NCBI GenBank assembly: GCA_024707305.1
Contig: JANPZZ010000013.1
Coordinates: 1-64,000, forward strand
Direction of reading: 5' to 3'
DNA: 64,000 nt
Source of the DNA: Chitinophagaceae bacterium
Lineage (GTDB): Bacteria; Bacteroidota; Bacteroidia; Chitinophagales; Chitinophagaceae
The notes beneath the pieces were generated by a model. It did no database searches. It saw only the letters and a program-made list of their open reading frames with translations, and was not told where the DNA came from. Within the stretch, counting starts at the first letter, position 1. The number at the start of each line of letters is the position of its first letter. Position numbers and translations under genes: made by a program. This document shows, piece after piece, positions 51,120 through 61,402 of the stretch.

Positions 51120-51151
51120 TTTGTAAAACTAATCTGCCACTGGTATATTTA
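51120..51151 (+). promoter_or_regulatory. Promoter of the LytS/LytTR operon
   Basis: TTTG at 51120-51123, a 20-base spacer, and TATATTTA at 51144-51151 match the Bacteroidota primary sigma consensus (TTTG-N19-21-TAnnTTTG) with one mismatch. Transcription would start about 35 bases before the kinase start codon. Confidence 0.6.
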
Positions 51152-51191
51152 CAAATACGGTTAATCATCAGATTGGTTAGTTTTGGTCACT

Positions 51192-52263
51192 ATGCTATTA
51201 GGTACAGGCAGATACTGGTTATTTCAATTTATTGGTTGGGGCATCTTTGCAGCGATTAACATCCTGTTTGCCTATTCCTTCGATAAACTGGGAACTTATG
51301 CGGATCAGCGACTGGTGCTGGGCCGTCTGGGAATCTTCATCTCCCTGGGTATCATTTTGACACACCTGATGCGCATAATGATAGTGATTCTGAACGTTTT
51401 ACAACAAAAACTAGAAAAGCAGCTCTATATATTTTTTGCCATCACGCTGTTTTTCAGCCTCGTGGGATCGTATATAGACCTGGCACTTCTTTCGCAGTTC
51501 GACCTCATGAACCGCAGCGAGAAGGAATTTGAAGGAAACCAGTTCCTCCTGATCGTAAATGCTGCTTTTTTACTTTTTCATCTATTTCTTTATCTGGAAC
51601 CTGCTTTATTTCGTTTACCACTACATTACCAAGAGCCGAAAACAGCAACTGGATACGCTTAAGCTGGAATCGTTGGTAAAAGAGCTGGAGCTGAAAACGA
51701 TCAAGGCTCATATCAACCCGCATTTTATTTTCAATTCCCTGAACAGCATCCGGGCTTTGGTGGATGAAAATCCAGAACGTGCACGGCGTGCGATTACCGA
51801 ATTGAGCACCATCCTGCGTAGCAGTATGCAGGCCGACAAAAGCGAGTCGGCACCGCTGGAAAGAGAACTTTCCATCGTGAAGGATTACCTGGCCTTGGAG
51901 AATATGCGTTTCGAAGACCGTTTAAGAATTGAATATCTCGTAGACGATGAAACACTTGTACTCCCTGTACCGCCGATGATGCTGCAAACGCTCGTGGAGA
52001 ATGCGATCAAACATGGCATTAGTAAACAAATCCACGGTGGTGTGGTGCGCATTAAATCGAATGTGCGGAACAGCTTCCATGAACTGAGTGTAGAAAATAC
52101 CGGCTACCTGAACGGCTATGCCAGTTCGGGCGGATTTGGGCTCTCCAGCACGACCAACCGCCTCACCCTTTTATACGGAAATAAGGCTAAATTTGAAATC
52201 AGGCAGGCCGAGCCCAATCTCGTAGAAGCAAAGGTGCTCATACCTTTAGAAGCAGATCACTAA
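51192..52263 (+). CDS. LytS-like sensor histidine kinase (frameshifted)
   Basis: Membrane histidine kinase of the LytS/YehU type. The N-terminal part has four membrane segments (YWLFQFIGWGIFAAINILFA, LGIFISLGIILTHLM, LYIFFAITLFFSLVGS and FLLIVNAAFLLFHLF). A short coiled stretch leads to the H-box LKTIKAHINPHFIFNSLNSI, whose first histidine after NP is the phosphate acceptor region. The N-box LVENAIKHGI and GGFGLSSTTNRL follow in the ATPase domain. One break lies near 51575 in a T-run. I chose the ATG at 51192. It is co-transcribed with the LytTR regulator 10 bases downstream and should phosphorylate it. Confidence 0.88.
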
Positions 52264-52273
52264 ATACAAACAC

Positions 52274-53002
52274 ATGAGAGCAATTATCATCGATGATGAA
52301 CGACTGGCAAGAGCCGAGCTCAAAAAGCTTTTGCAGGATTTTCCCGAAGTAGAAATTGTAGACGAAGCTGCCAATGCAGATGAAGGCATTCATAAAATTG
52401 AAAGCCTGCAGCCCGATCTGATTTTCCTGGATATTCAAATGCCCGGAAAAACCGGATTTGATATGCTGGCACAACTGGAAAAAGCACCACAGGTAATTTT
52501 TACAACGGCTTACGATGAATTCGCCCTCCGTGCCTTTGAGGTGAATGCACTTGATTACTTATTAAAACCCGTGGAACCCAAACGCCTCGCCGATGCAATT
52601 CACAAATTGCAAACCGGCGAAACACGCGAAAACAAACAAATTGGAGAATTTGTAAATAACAGTCTGCTGGGCGAACACGACCAGGTTTTTGTAAAAGATG
52701 GCGAACGCTGCTGGTTTGTAAAACTCAGCGATATCCGCCTTTTTGAGAGTGTGGGCAACTATGCAAAAGTTTTCTTTGGGCCCAACAAACCACTTATACT
52801 TAAATCACTGAATGCACTGGAAGAACGCCTGGATGAAAAGTTCTTCTTCCGTGCCAACCGTAAACATATTGTCAACCTGCGCCTCATTGAAAAAATTGAA
52901 CCTTATTTCAATGGCGGACTCCTGCTTGAATTAAAAGGCGGCGAAAAAATTGAAGTAAGCCGCCGGCAGACGGTGAAGTTTAAGGAGATGATGAGCTTGT
53001 AG
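52274..53002 (+). CDS. LytTR-family response regulator
   Basis: A 242-residue DNA-binding response regulator, intact. The receiver domain starts MRAIIIDDERLARAELKKLL. Asp53 in LIFLDIQMPG is the phosphoacceptor, and ALDYLLKPVEP carries the conserved lysine. The C-terminal LytTR domain has VFVKDGERCWFVKLSDIRLF, YAKVFF and FRANRKHIVNLRLIEKIEPY. It pairs with the preceding LytS-like kinase. Targets are not evident. The unit is followed by a B-family repeat and two hairpins. Confidence 0.93.
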   Translation: MRAIIIDDERLARAELKKLLQDFPEVEIVDEAANADEGIHKIESLQPDLIFLDIQMPGKTGFDMLAQLEKAPQVIFTTAYDEFALRAFEVNALDYLLKPVEPKRLADAIHKLQTGETRENKQIGEFVNNSLLGEHDQVFVKDGERCWFVKLSDIRLFESVGNYAKVFFGPNKPLILKSLNALEERLDEKFFFRANRKHIVNLRLIEKIEPYFNGGLLLELKGGEKIEVSRRQTVKFKEMMSL

Positions 53003-53004
53003 AA

Positions 53005-53112
53005 GGTCGAAGATCGATGGTCGATGATCGATTTCCGATGTCCGAAAAAACACTTCACCTTTTAAGGTGGGGACTACATAGCCCCCTCCGGGGCGTTGGG
53101 GGGCTATGATCG
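53005..53112. repeat. B-family heptamer arm with two hairpins, element 12
   Basis: It starts with GATCGATGGTCGATGATCG heptamers. Then come CACCTTTTAAGGTG (perfect palindrome, 53056-53069) and a GC-rich hairpin with 9-base perfect arms ATAGCCCCC and GGGGGCTAT at 53078-53107, and a short ATGATCGAT. It probably ends the LytS/LytTR transcript, although no long T-run follows. Confidence 0.7.
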
Positions 53113-53151
53113 ATTAATGAATGCGTTTTTTAACCTAAAAAATATATCGAA

Positions 53152-54434
53152 TTGAAAAGAATAATTTTCACGGCTATAATGTTCTCTTTTGTATCGGCTG
53201 TGTTTGCGCAAAAAACAAAAGGCATTATAACAGCTGCAGAAGCTGAACGAATTGAACGTGTGCTTGCATCAGATGAAATGAAGGGTCGCAAAACATTTTC
53301 ACCTGAAATTGACAAAGCAGCAGATTTCATTGCTGATGAATTTAAAAAAGCCGGATTGAGCGAATGGAAACAGGGAGAAGGATACAAACAATCTTTTGCG
53401 CTTTCTTCTGCGAAACAAACCAGCCTGAAAGCAACGGTTGATGGCCAGGAAGTTGATGCGAAAAATGTGCTGGCAATCACTTTCAAACCAGAATTGAAAG
53501 TAACAGAAGCAGATAAATACGAGACCGCACAAATTGCAGCAGGACAGCAATTGTTTCAACTTGCGTATGAGTATATCAACAGCAAGAAGAATTTGATTGT
53601 TGTTGTCGACACCAGCTTCGCGCGCAATCTTTCCCGCCTGAGCCGTTTCAAAAGCGGCGCATTCGCATCTGAAACAAGTGTAATTTTCATACTGGGTACC
53701 ACCGTTCCCAAAACATATTCTATTGAAGCAACACATGAAATCACCGAAAGTAAACTTGCAAACGTGGTTGGCGTGCTTCCCGGAAAAGTAAAAAAGATGA
53801 GATCGTGATTTTCTCTGCACATTACGATCATATCGGCATTGGCAAAGCGGTGAATGGTGATTCAATCTATAACGGCGCCAATGATGACGCAGCTGGCACG
53901 ACCGCTGTTATTTTGCTTGCCAAATATTTCAAGGCACTGAAGAATAATGAGCGTACAATCGTATTTGCCGCATTTACTGCAGAAGAAATTGGCGGATTTG
54001 GTTCTACCTATTTTTCCCGTCAGTATGATCCCGCTAAAGTGATGGCGATGTTCAATATCGAAATGATTGGAACGGAAAGTAAGTGGGGACGCAATTCTGC
54101 TTATATCACGGGATATGATAAAACAGATATGGGCACGATCCTTCAAAAGAACCTGGAAGGTACCGGCTTTACATTCCATCCCGATCCATATCCTGACCAG
54201 CAATTGTTTTATCGCTCAGACAATGCAACGCTCGCACGCCTGGGCGTACCGGCGCATACCATTTCAACTGCGAAGATGGATAAAGAACCTCATTACCATC
54301 AACCATCAGATCATGTGGAAACCCTGGATATGGAAAACATGGCAAAGATCATTGAGTCAATCGCACTCAGTTCAAGAGGTATTGTGGCAGGAAAAGAAAC
54401 ACCGAGCCGCGTAAACACCAGTGACCTGAGATAG
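53152..54434 (+). CDS. M28-family metallopeptidase (frameshifted)
   Basis: Exported zinc aminopeptidase-like protein of peptidase family M28, about 428 residues reconstructed. It appears to start with TTG at 53152 (KRIIFTAIMFSFVSAVFAQ is the signal peptide); no better ATG is seen. A PA-like insert follows, then the catalytic domain: IVIFSAHYDHIGIG (zinc His), NGANDDAAGTTAVILLA (bridging Asp), FAAFTAEEIGGFGS (catalytic Glu-Glu), FNIEMIGTES and HYHQPSDHVETL (last zinc His). One break near 53803 in GTAAAAAAGATG. It is followed by a terminator and a second M28 gene. Confidence 0.87.
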
Positions 54435-54456
54435 TCGGTTTTCATTAAACTAAATA

Positions 54457-54503
54457 AAAAAATCTGTGTAGCTTGTATTTCAGACAGGTTACACAGATTT
54501 TTT
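54457..54503. terminator. Bidirectional-type terminator between the two M28 genes
   Basis: AAAAAATCTGTGTA and its exact inverse TACACAGATTTTTT enclose a 19-base loop. The arms use the same ATCTGTGT word as the C-family repeats, so it may be a reduced member of that family. Confidence 0.7.
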
Positions 54504-54519
54504 GTTTTAAAGAGAATCT

Positions 54520-55815
54520 ATGAAGCGGTTAACCGGAATTCTTTTTTTACTCATTGGCATTGGGCTTCGCGCACAACAACCTCCACCTGAAACTATTACT
54601 GTTGAAAAAGCGCGACAACACCTGGAATGGCTGGCTTCCGATTCATTAAAAGGAAGAGGCAACGGTTCGAAAGAATTGTACATCGCTGCGAAATACATCG
54701 CTCAACAATATGAAGCCCTGGGATTGAAACCACTACCCGGCGAACATTCCTATTTCATACCCTTCCCTTTCGATCAGGGCGACAAAACACACTATCCGGC
54801 CTACATATTCGCTAACGATAAAACACTGGATGCCGATCATTTTCGATGGATAGGATGGGAACCATTCCTGGAGCGCACTTTATTTATTGACGACTTTACT
54901 GTTATTCAACTGGAAGGAGTTTTCCCTGAGGATATCCTACAACGCGACTGGCCAGGCGAGGGAACCTGTTGCTTTGGACAACATCGAAGGATACAAAGGG
55001 AAACGCACATTTTCCCAAAAAATATTCAACCACGCGATGGTGGTATGAAACGAAATGTATTATTGATTTATGTTGATGAGCCGCTTAAATCATTACAGAT
55101 GATTCCCGATGACCAGTATTTGCGCCGGGAGGGACATAATATGGCGGGATATCTTCCGGGAAATAAATTTTCGAATGAACAGGTGATCATTTCTTCACAC
55201 TACGATCATCTTTTGCCGCGGTCTTCCTCGAAAGAGATCTGGAATGGAGCCAACGATAATGCATCTGGAACCACTGCGTTGCTTTTGCTGGCAGAACATT
55301 ACAGCAATCAGGCAACCCCCGCCCGCGATTTGTTGTTTATTTCCTTTTCAGGTGAAGAATTGGGCCTGGTAGGCTCCGAGTTTTTGGCTTCGAAAATGGA
55401 GAGCAAACATATTGCAGCTGTGATCAACCTGGAAATGCTGGCTATTCCGCAGTTTGGTAAGAAAACAGTTTTTATTACAGGAGCCGATGAATCAGCGTTG
55501 CCGAACATCCTCAAAACAGCCCTGACAGAAAACGGAATTAATGTAAGGAAAGAACCGAAGGGGCAATTCCTGTTCTATCGAAGCGATAACCTTCATTTTG
55601 CTGTAAATGGAATACCCGCCCACACGATCATGGCCAGCGATGAAAATGAAAAATGTTATCATAAAGCCTGCGACGATCCCGGGCGTGTCGATTACGACAA
55701 CCTCGCCATTCTCACCCGCGCGATAGCGATAGCAATTGATGCAGTCCTCAACGCAGACGTGAAACCTAAAAGGATCAAGCGGGTGATTGAACCAGATGAG
55801 TGGATGAAAATGTAG
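54520..55815 (+). CDS. M28-family metallopeptidase, second copy
   Basis: A second exported M28 peptidase, 431 residues with an open frame. The signal peptide is LTGILFLLIGIGLRAQ. The catalytic domain has VIISSHYDHLLP, NGANDNASGTTALLLLAEHY, LLFISFSGEELGLVGSEFL and CYHKACDDPGRVDYDN, the zinc-binding set. Residues about 135-175 (EGVFPEDILQRDWPGEGTCC and on) look unlike the family. The next frame over 54945-55040 reads YNATGQAREPVALDNIEGYK, which is more natural, so two compensating indels are likely. The two M28 copies differ clearly from each other and are not a recent duplication. Confidence 0.85.
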   Translation: MKRLTGILFLLIGIGLRAQQPPPETITVEKARQHLEWLASDSLKGRGNGSKELYIAAKYIAQQYEALGLKPLPGEHSYFIPFPFDQGDKTHYPAYIFANDKTLDADHFRWIGWEPFLERTLFIDDFTVIQLEGVFPEDILQRDWPGEGTCCFGQHRRIQRETHIFPKNIQPRDGGMKRNVLLIYVDEPLKSLQMIPDDQYLRREGHNMAGYLPGNKFSNEQVIISSHYDHLLPRSSSKEIWNGANDNASGTTALLLLAEHYSNQATPARDLLFISFSGEELGLVGSEFLASKMESKHIAAVINLEMLAIPQFGKKTVFITGADESALPNILKTALTENGINVRKEPKGQFLFYRSDNLHFAVNGIPAHTIMASDENEKCYHKACDDPGRVDYDNLAILTRAIAIAIDAVLNADVKPKRIKRVIEPDEWMKM

Positions 55816-55831
55816 GACGAGTTACAAACTA

Positions 55832-57004
55832 CTATACATAACTCACCCACCATTTACCAGCATTTCTTTTCTTTACTTCAATAAACCAGCGGCAGGGTTG
55901 ATAAAGTACTACAATAACAAACAGCCATACAGCATACACTACCGGCAAACTATAACCAAAGTCTGCAGGCCTGAATAAGAATGGCGAATCGGGTGAAGCA
56001 ATTTCTGTTCTACCGGAGGCATAAAAGAAAATGACACAAAGAATGTGGATCAGGTAAAAGTGTAACACGTAATAGAAGAAGGGAACTTTTCCATACACCA
56101 TAAAAATATCCCATAGTTTCCCACGCACGCGTTCGAAGATCGATAATAGCAATAACCCTGTTCCTACCATTAGGCAGGTAAACTGAAGTGATGCCGGATA
56201 TTTAGACACATTTACAAAAGACAGAAAGCCATTCATTCCTTCGCGCGAACGATCCCACGAAGTTGGATCTCCATATAGACCGGAAGCACGTAACAGGATA
56301 AACAACAGCAAGGCCAGGCCTCCTGCGGTAACCAGTAACCGACGTCTTTTTTCTGGAGGAAAATCTTTGCTATACCAGCGGCCAACTGCGTAACCTAAGA
56401 ACATGATGCCTGTCCATGGAAGAATGGCGTACGCAACCAGTAAAAGCCGGTCGGCTGATAATGGAATAATGCCTCCAGGTGATGTAAACAGCACCTGCAT
56501 TACCGGGGATGATCCAGCTGCAGGGTAAATATCAAAGATATTATGACCTAATACAAGCAAAACACCAATCACAACAATAGCAGCGTATGATGTCCTTACC
56601 AACAACCCCAGGAAGATCATACTCCAACCGATCGCCCAGATTACCTGCAGGATTAAAAAGTTATAAAGCGGATTAAAGGTGATTGCGAGCGATACAATCA
56701 CCAATTCAATCAGGATCAGCCAGACACCTCTTTTGATGAGGAAACTACCCAGCGCTGCTTTTGTTTTCTTCTGTCCACTGATATAAGCAGATACCCCGGA
56801 AAGAAATACAAAGATGGGCGCACAGAAATGTGTAATCCATCTGGTAAGAAATAAAGGTGTGGTTGTGGTGTCGAGATTGAGTGGGTCGAAAGTTACTGCG
56901 GTTTCATGAAAAAAATCGCGTACATGGTCGAGCGCCATGATCAGCATTACCAGTCCCCGCAAAATGTCGATGGATTGAATGCGTGTGATAAGGTTTGGTT
57001 GCAT
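55832..57004 (-). CDS. DUF1624/HGSNAT-type membrane acyltransferase-like protein
   Basis: Integral membrane protein of about 390 residues with ten or so membrane segments. It starts MQPNLITRIQSIDILRGLVM; the R.SIDILRGLVM...DHVRDFF opening is the signature of DUF1624, related to heparan-alpha-glucosaminide N-acetyltransferases. The histidine in MALDHVRDFFHE corresponds to the proposed acetyl-carrying position of relatives. A frame extension upstream of 57004 is translated heptamer repeat and was not accepted as coding. It is uninterrupted. Its stop is 16 bases from the M28 gene stop. Substrate unknown. Confidence 0.82.
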   Translation of the reverse strand: MQPNLITRIQSIDILRGLVMLIMALDHVRDFFHETAVTFDPLNLDTTTTPLFLTRWITHFCAPIFVFLSGVSAYISGQKKTKAALGSFLIKRGVWLILIELVIVSLAITFNPLYNFLILQVIWAIGWSMIFLGLLVRTSYAAIVVIGVLLVLGHNIFDIYPAAGSSPVMQVLFTSPGGIIPLSADRLLLVAYAILPWTGIMFLGYAVGRWYSKDFPPEKRRRLLVTAGGLALLLFILLRASGLYGDPTSWDRSREGMNGFLSFVNVSKYPASLQFTCLMVGTGLLLLSIFERVRGKLWDIFMVYGKVPFFYYVLHFYLIHILCVIFFYASGRTEIASPDSPFLFRPADFGYSLPVVYAVWLFVIVVLYQPCRWFIEVKKRNAGKWWVSYV

Positions 57005-57017
57005 AGGACTAATATAA

Positions 57018-57098
57018 GAAAAATCGATGGTCGATGGTCGATGGCCGATGATCGAATCCGGACATCGATCATCGACCACCGATCATCGGACATCGAAC
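57018..57098. repeat. Heptamer repeat element 13 (B family) in a divergent promoter region
   Basis: Left heptamers (TCGATGG, CCGATGA) run at 57023-57055, with a short centre, then inverted heptamers (ATCGACC, ATCATCGG) to 57095. It takes up most of the 115 bases between two divergent start codons, so both genes' promoters must overlap it. Confidence 0.88.
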
Positions 57099-57107
57099 TC
57101 TCTTCCC

Positions 57108-57115
57108 TATCTTTG
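57108..57115 (+). promoter_or_regulatory. Perfect -7 element directly before lpxC-fabZ
   Basis: TATCTTTG is an exact TAnnTTTG match and ends only 4 bases before the ATG. If used, the mRNA would have almost no leader. No TTTG is seen at the -33 distance, which is inside the repeat. Confidence 0.5.
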
Positions 57116-57119
57116 CCGC

Positions 57120-58553
57120 ATGACGACATCCTTTAATCCTGACAAACAGCACACGCTAAAAGCTGCCGTTCGAATTTCCGGAACGGGCCTTCATACAGGC
57201 ATTATGGCTGACCTGACTTTATTGCCGGCGAGCCCTGGCTTTGGTTATCAGTTTCAACGAATTGACCTGCCCAATAAGCCCGTAATCAAAGCCGATTGTG
57301 ACCTGGTAACAGACACCAGCCGCGGTACGACGCTTGAAGCCAATGGCGCCAAAGTGAGCACAGTAGAACACGTACTGGCTGCACTGGTGGGTATGGGTGT
57401 TGACAACTGCCTCATTGAAATCAACGGGCCCGAAATGCCCATCATGGATGGTAGTAGTCAGCCTTTTGTAGAATTGATTGAAGAAGTGGGTGTGCAGGAG
57501 CAGGATGCCGCCAAAGTATGGTACAGCATTGACGATAATATTTACCATTATGACGAGGCAAAACGCGTGGAAATGGTAGCCATGCCTGCGAAGGAATACA
57601 ATATTACCACGTTAATTGATTTCAACTCACCCGTGCTGGGAACGCAACATGCAGGCCTCAAGCAAATGCGTGATTTTAAGGAAGAAATTGCTCCCTGCCG
57701 CACGTTCTGCTTTCTTCATGAACTGGAAATGCTACTCGATCACAACCTGATTAAAGGTGGGGATGTAAACAATGCCATCGTAATTGTTGATAAGCCAGTT
57801 GATGAAAAGGAAATGGAAAGATTAAAGACCATTTTCAAGAAAGATAAAATTGAGGTGAAAAGTGAAGGTTATCTGAATAACCTGGAGCTTCGTTTCCCCA
57901 ATGAACCTGCCCGCCACAAACTGCTTGATGTGGTAGGTGATCTTGCATTGATTGGTTACCCGATCAAAGGCCGCATTATCGCCAACCGTCCGGGACATAG
58001 CAGCAACGTTGAGTTTGCGCGTAAGATCAAACAATACATAAAAAAAATAAGCACATCAAGGGCGTGCCTACTTATGACCCGGCGTTACCTCCGGTTTATG
58101 ATCTGGGTTATATCGAGAAAAAACTCCCCCCATCGCTTCCCCTTTTTGCTGGTTGATAAAATCATCGAGCTAAGCGATACGCAGATAGTAGGTGTAAAAA
58201 ACGTAACATTTAACGAATGGTATTTCCAGGGGCATTTTCCGGGCAATCCGGTAATGCCGGGTGTGCTCCAGATTGAGGCGCTGGCCCAATGCGGAGGTAT
58301 TCTCGCCATCAACCTGTCTGGAGAAGGCCAGTACGATACTTATTTCCTCAAAATTGACAATTGCAAATTCAAGGCAATGGTGAAGCCCGGCGACACGATG
58401 CTGCTGAAAATGGAACTCGTAGCCCCTATCCGCCGTGGTATCTGCGAAATGAGAGGAACCGTTTATGTGGGCAATAAGGTGGCGACAGAAGCAGACCTTG
58501 TGGCGCAGATAGTGAAAAAGATAGCGGGGAGAAACGTGGAGCGGCAAACGTGA
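57120..58553 (+). CDS. Bifunctional LpxC deacetylase / FabZ dehydratase (two compensating frameshifts)
   Basis: A fused enzyme typical of Bacteroidota. The N-terminal LpxC half (about residues 1-300) deacetylates UDP-3-O-acyl-GlcNAc, the committed lipid A step; it has STVEHVLAALVGMGVDNCLI, EMPIMDGSSQPFVELI and CRTFCFLHELEML, and zinc histidines. The FabZ half has PFLLVDKIIEL, FQGHFPGNPVMPGVLQIEAL (catalytic His). I chose the ATG at 57120; upstream codons are repeat DNA. Between an A-run at about 58040 and a C-run at about 58127 the natural protein is in another frame (KGVPTYDPALPPVYDLGYIE), so about 30 residues of the open frame are wrong. The last codons ERQT and the TGA are repeat-derived. 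Confidence 0.93.
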   Translation: MTTSFNPDKQHTLKAAVRISGTGLHTGIMADLTLLPASPGFGYQFQRIDLPNKPVIKADCDLVTDTSRGTTLEANGAKVSTVEHVLAALVGMGVDNCLIEINGPEMPIMDGSSQPFVELIEEVGVQEQDAAKVWYSIDDNIYHYDEAKRVEMVAMPAKEYNITTLIDFNSPVLGTQHAGLKQMRDFKEEIAPCRTFCFLHELEMLLDHNLIKGGDVNNAIVIVDKPVDEKEMERLKTIFKKDKIEVKSEGYLNNLELRFPNEPARHKLLDVVGDLALIGYPIKGRIIANRPGHSSNVEFARKIKQYIKKISTSRACLLMTRRYLRFMIWVISRKNSPHRFPFLLVDKIIELSDTQIVGVKNVTFNEWYFQGHFPGNPVMPGVLQIEALAQCGGILAINLSGEGQYDTYFLKIDNCKFKAMVKPGDTMLLKMELVAPIRRGICEMRGTVYVGNKVATEADLVAQIVKKIAGRNVERQT

Positions 58554-58558
58554 AAAAA

Positions 58559-58597
58559 AAAGGAGAGCCCGGAGTTTTTAACTCCGGGCTCTCCTTT
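58559..58597. terminator. Strong hairpin terminator after lpxC-fabZ
   Basis: AAAGGAGAGCCCGGAGTT and its exact inverse enclose a TTT loop, an 18-base perfect stem flanked by A-runs and TTT. It should work in both directions. Confidence 0.85.
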
Positions 58598-58643
58598 GCT
58601 GCGATAATCATTAATTACGGTTCAGAAAATCGTATTACTGCAT

Positions 58644-58671
58644 GCACGGTCGCGCTTCAGCGCGTCCCTAC
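58644..58671. repeat. Degenerate copy of the 28-base palindrome
   Basis: It matches the palindrome at 22071-22098 in 24 of 28 bases. The right arm (CAGCGCGTCCCTAC) is identical and the left arm has the changes. Confidence 0.75.
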
Positions 58672-58792
58672 AACCAAAATGTATTTCTTGCCGGTTGCCG
58701 TTTCACGTTTGCCGTTTGCCGCTTGCCGTTTGCCGCTTGCCGCTTCCGTTAAATGTTAATAACAACTGCCCTCAAACTGGGCTCTTTTTTTG

Positions 58793-58800
58793 TAAATTTG
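58793..58800 (+). promoter_or_regulatory. Candidate -7 element for gyrB
   Basis: TAAATTTG matches TAnnTTTG exactly, 46 bases before the gyrB start. No TTTG is seen at the -33 distance. Confidence 0.45.
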
Positions 58801-58846
58801 TCTGTTCTCCCAACCACAAAAAACCCGGGAGTTAACTGGCGATTTT

Positions 58847-60827
<1,981 letters not shown>

Positions 60828-60888
60828 TTTTCTACATAATACGTGGAAAAAAAAATCTGTACTTCAAAATAACGAACTGAAATACAAC

Positions 60889-60924
60889 ACATTAGCTCCG
60901 AAAAGTCGGGGCTAATGTTTTTTT
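60889..60924 (+). terminator. Intrinsic terminator after gyrB
   Basis: ACATTAGCTCCG pairs with CGGGGCTAATGT (one G-T wobble) and is followed by seven Ts. Confidence 0.8.
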
Positions 60925-60998
60925 AACGCTCGGCTGCCGCCATTGACGCTGCGAAAATCCGTAATTTCACTCTTTACTTAATTCCTAAATAGTTAACC

Positions 60999-61208
60999 AT
61001 GTCTGAAGTAACACTGACAGCCTACAATGTTAAGACCAAGGAAAAAGGCGTTCCTATCCAGGACGCAACCATTACCCGTACCGCTAAGGGAGGATATATG
61101 GCTCAGGGTCATGATGGCAAAGGCAACAAACTGACAACCCTTTTGGGCGAAGAGAAAGCATTGGCCGCAATTAAAGCGGGTATTGCCAAGAAAGGCTGGC
61201 AAGATTAA
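60999..61208 (+). CDS. Small conserved-looking protein, 69 residues, unknown
   Basis: A 69-residue soluble protein that begins MSEVTLTAYNVKTKEKGVPI and ends GEEKALAAIKAGIAKKGWQD. It has no signal peptide, cysteines or membrane segment. The middle (DATITRTAKGGYMAQGHDGK) suggests a small beta sheet with a Gly-rich loop, and the end is a helix. It lies alone between two good terminators, so it is a separate transcription unit, which supports that it is a real, perhaps well-expressed gene. I do not recognise the family; YHDGKGNK-like and KAxxAIKxG patterns give no firm function. Confidence 0.75.
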   Translation: MSEVTLTAYNVKTKEKGVPIQDATITRTAKGGYMAQGHDGKGNKLTTLLGEEKALAAIKAGIAKKGWQD

Positions 61209-61230
61209 TCTTTCAAAATCTCTATCTGAA

Positions 61231-61257
61231 TAAAACCACGCTGGCCGTGGTTTTTTT
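61231..61257 (+). terminator. Intrinsic terminator after the 69-residue gene
   Basis: AAACCACG and CGTGGTTT enclose a CTGGC loop and are followed by a run of Ts. Confidence 0.85.
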
Positions 61258-61261
61258 CATT

Positions 61262-61402
61262 TTACATGAAGCGTGAGAAACGGCAGACGGCAAACGGCAA
61301 ACGTGAAATACGTGAGGCGTGACAAACGGCAATCGGACATGGGACATCGATGGTCGACCATCGATCATCGATCATCGATCATCGATCTCCCGCCATCAAT
61401 CA
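61262..61402. repeat. Mosaic intergenic repeat element 15
   Basis: It starts with GCGTGAGAAACGGCAGACGG, CGGCAAA heptamers and CGTGAAA, then a second terminal module (ACGTGAGGCGTGACAAACGG). It joins directly to a B-family heptamer array centred on the perfect palindrome CGATGGTCGACCATCG (61350-61365). It ends in CGATGATTGATGG, which supplies the TGA stop of the convergent T9SS cargo gene. Confidence 0.85.

Larger units (their letters stand above)
58536..58745. repeat. Mosaic intergenic inverted-repeat element 14
   Basis: A left end (GCGGCAAACGTGAAA) overlaps the 3' end of lpxC-fabZ. Inside are a strong terminator and a degenerate copy of the GC-rich palindrome. The right end is an inverted array of CGGCAAA-type heptamers (TTTGCCG, CTTGCCG, about seven copies) at 58689-58745. 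Confidence 0.85.

Noticed and set aside
57005-57119. Upstream extensions of the DUF1624 protein and of LpxC-FabZ
   Set aside because: Both extensions are repeat DNA read as protein and both families start at the inner ATGs.
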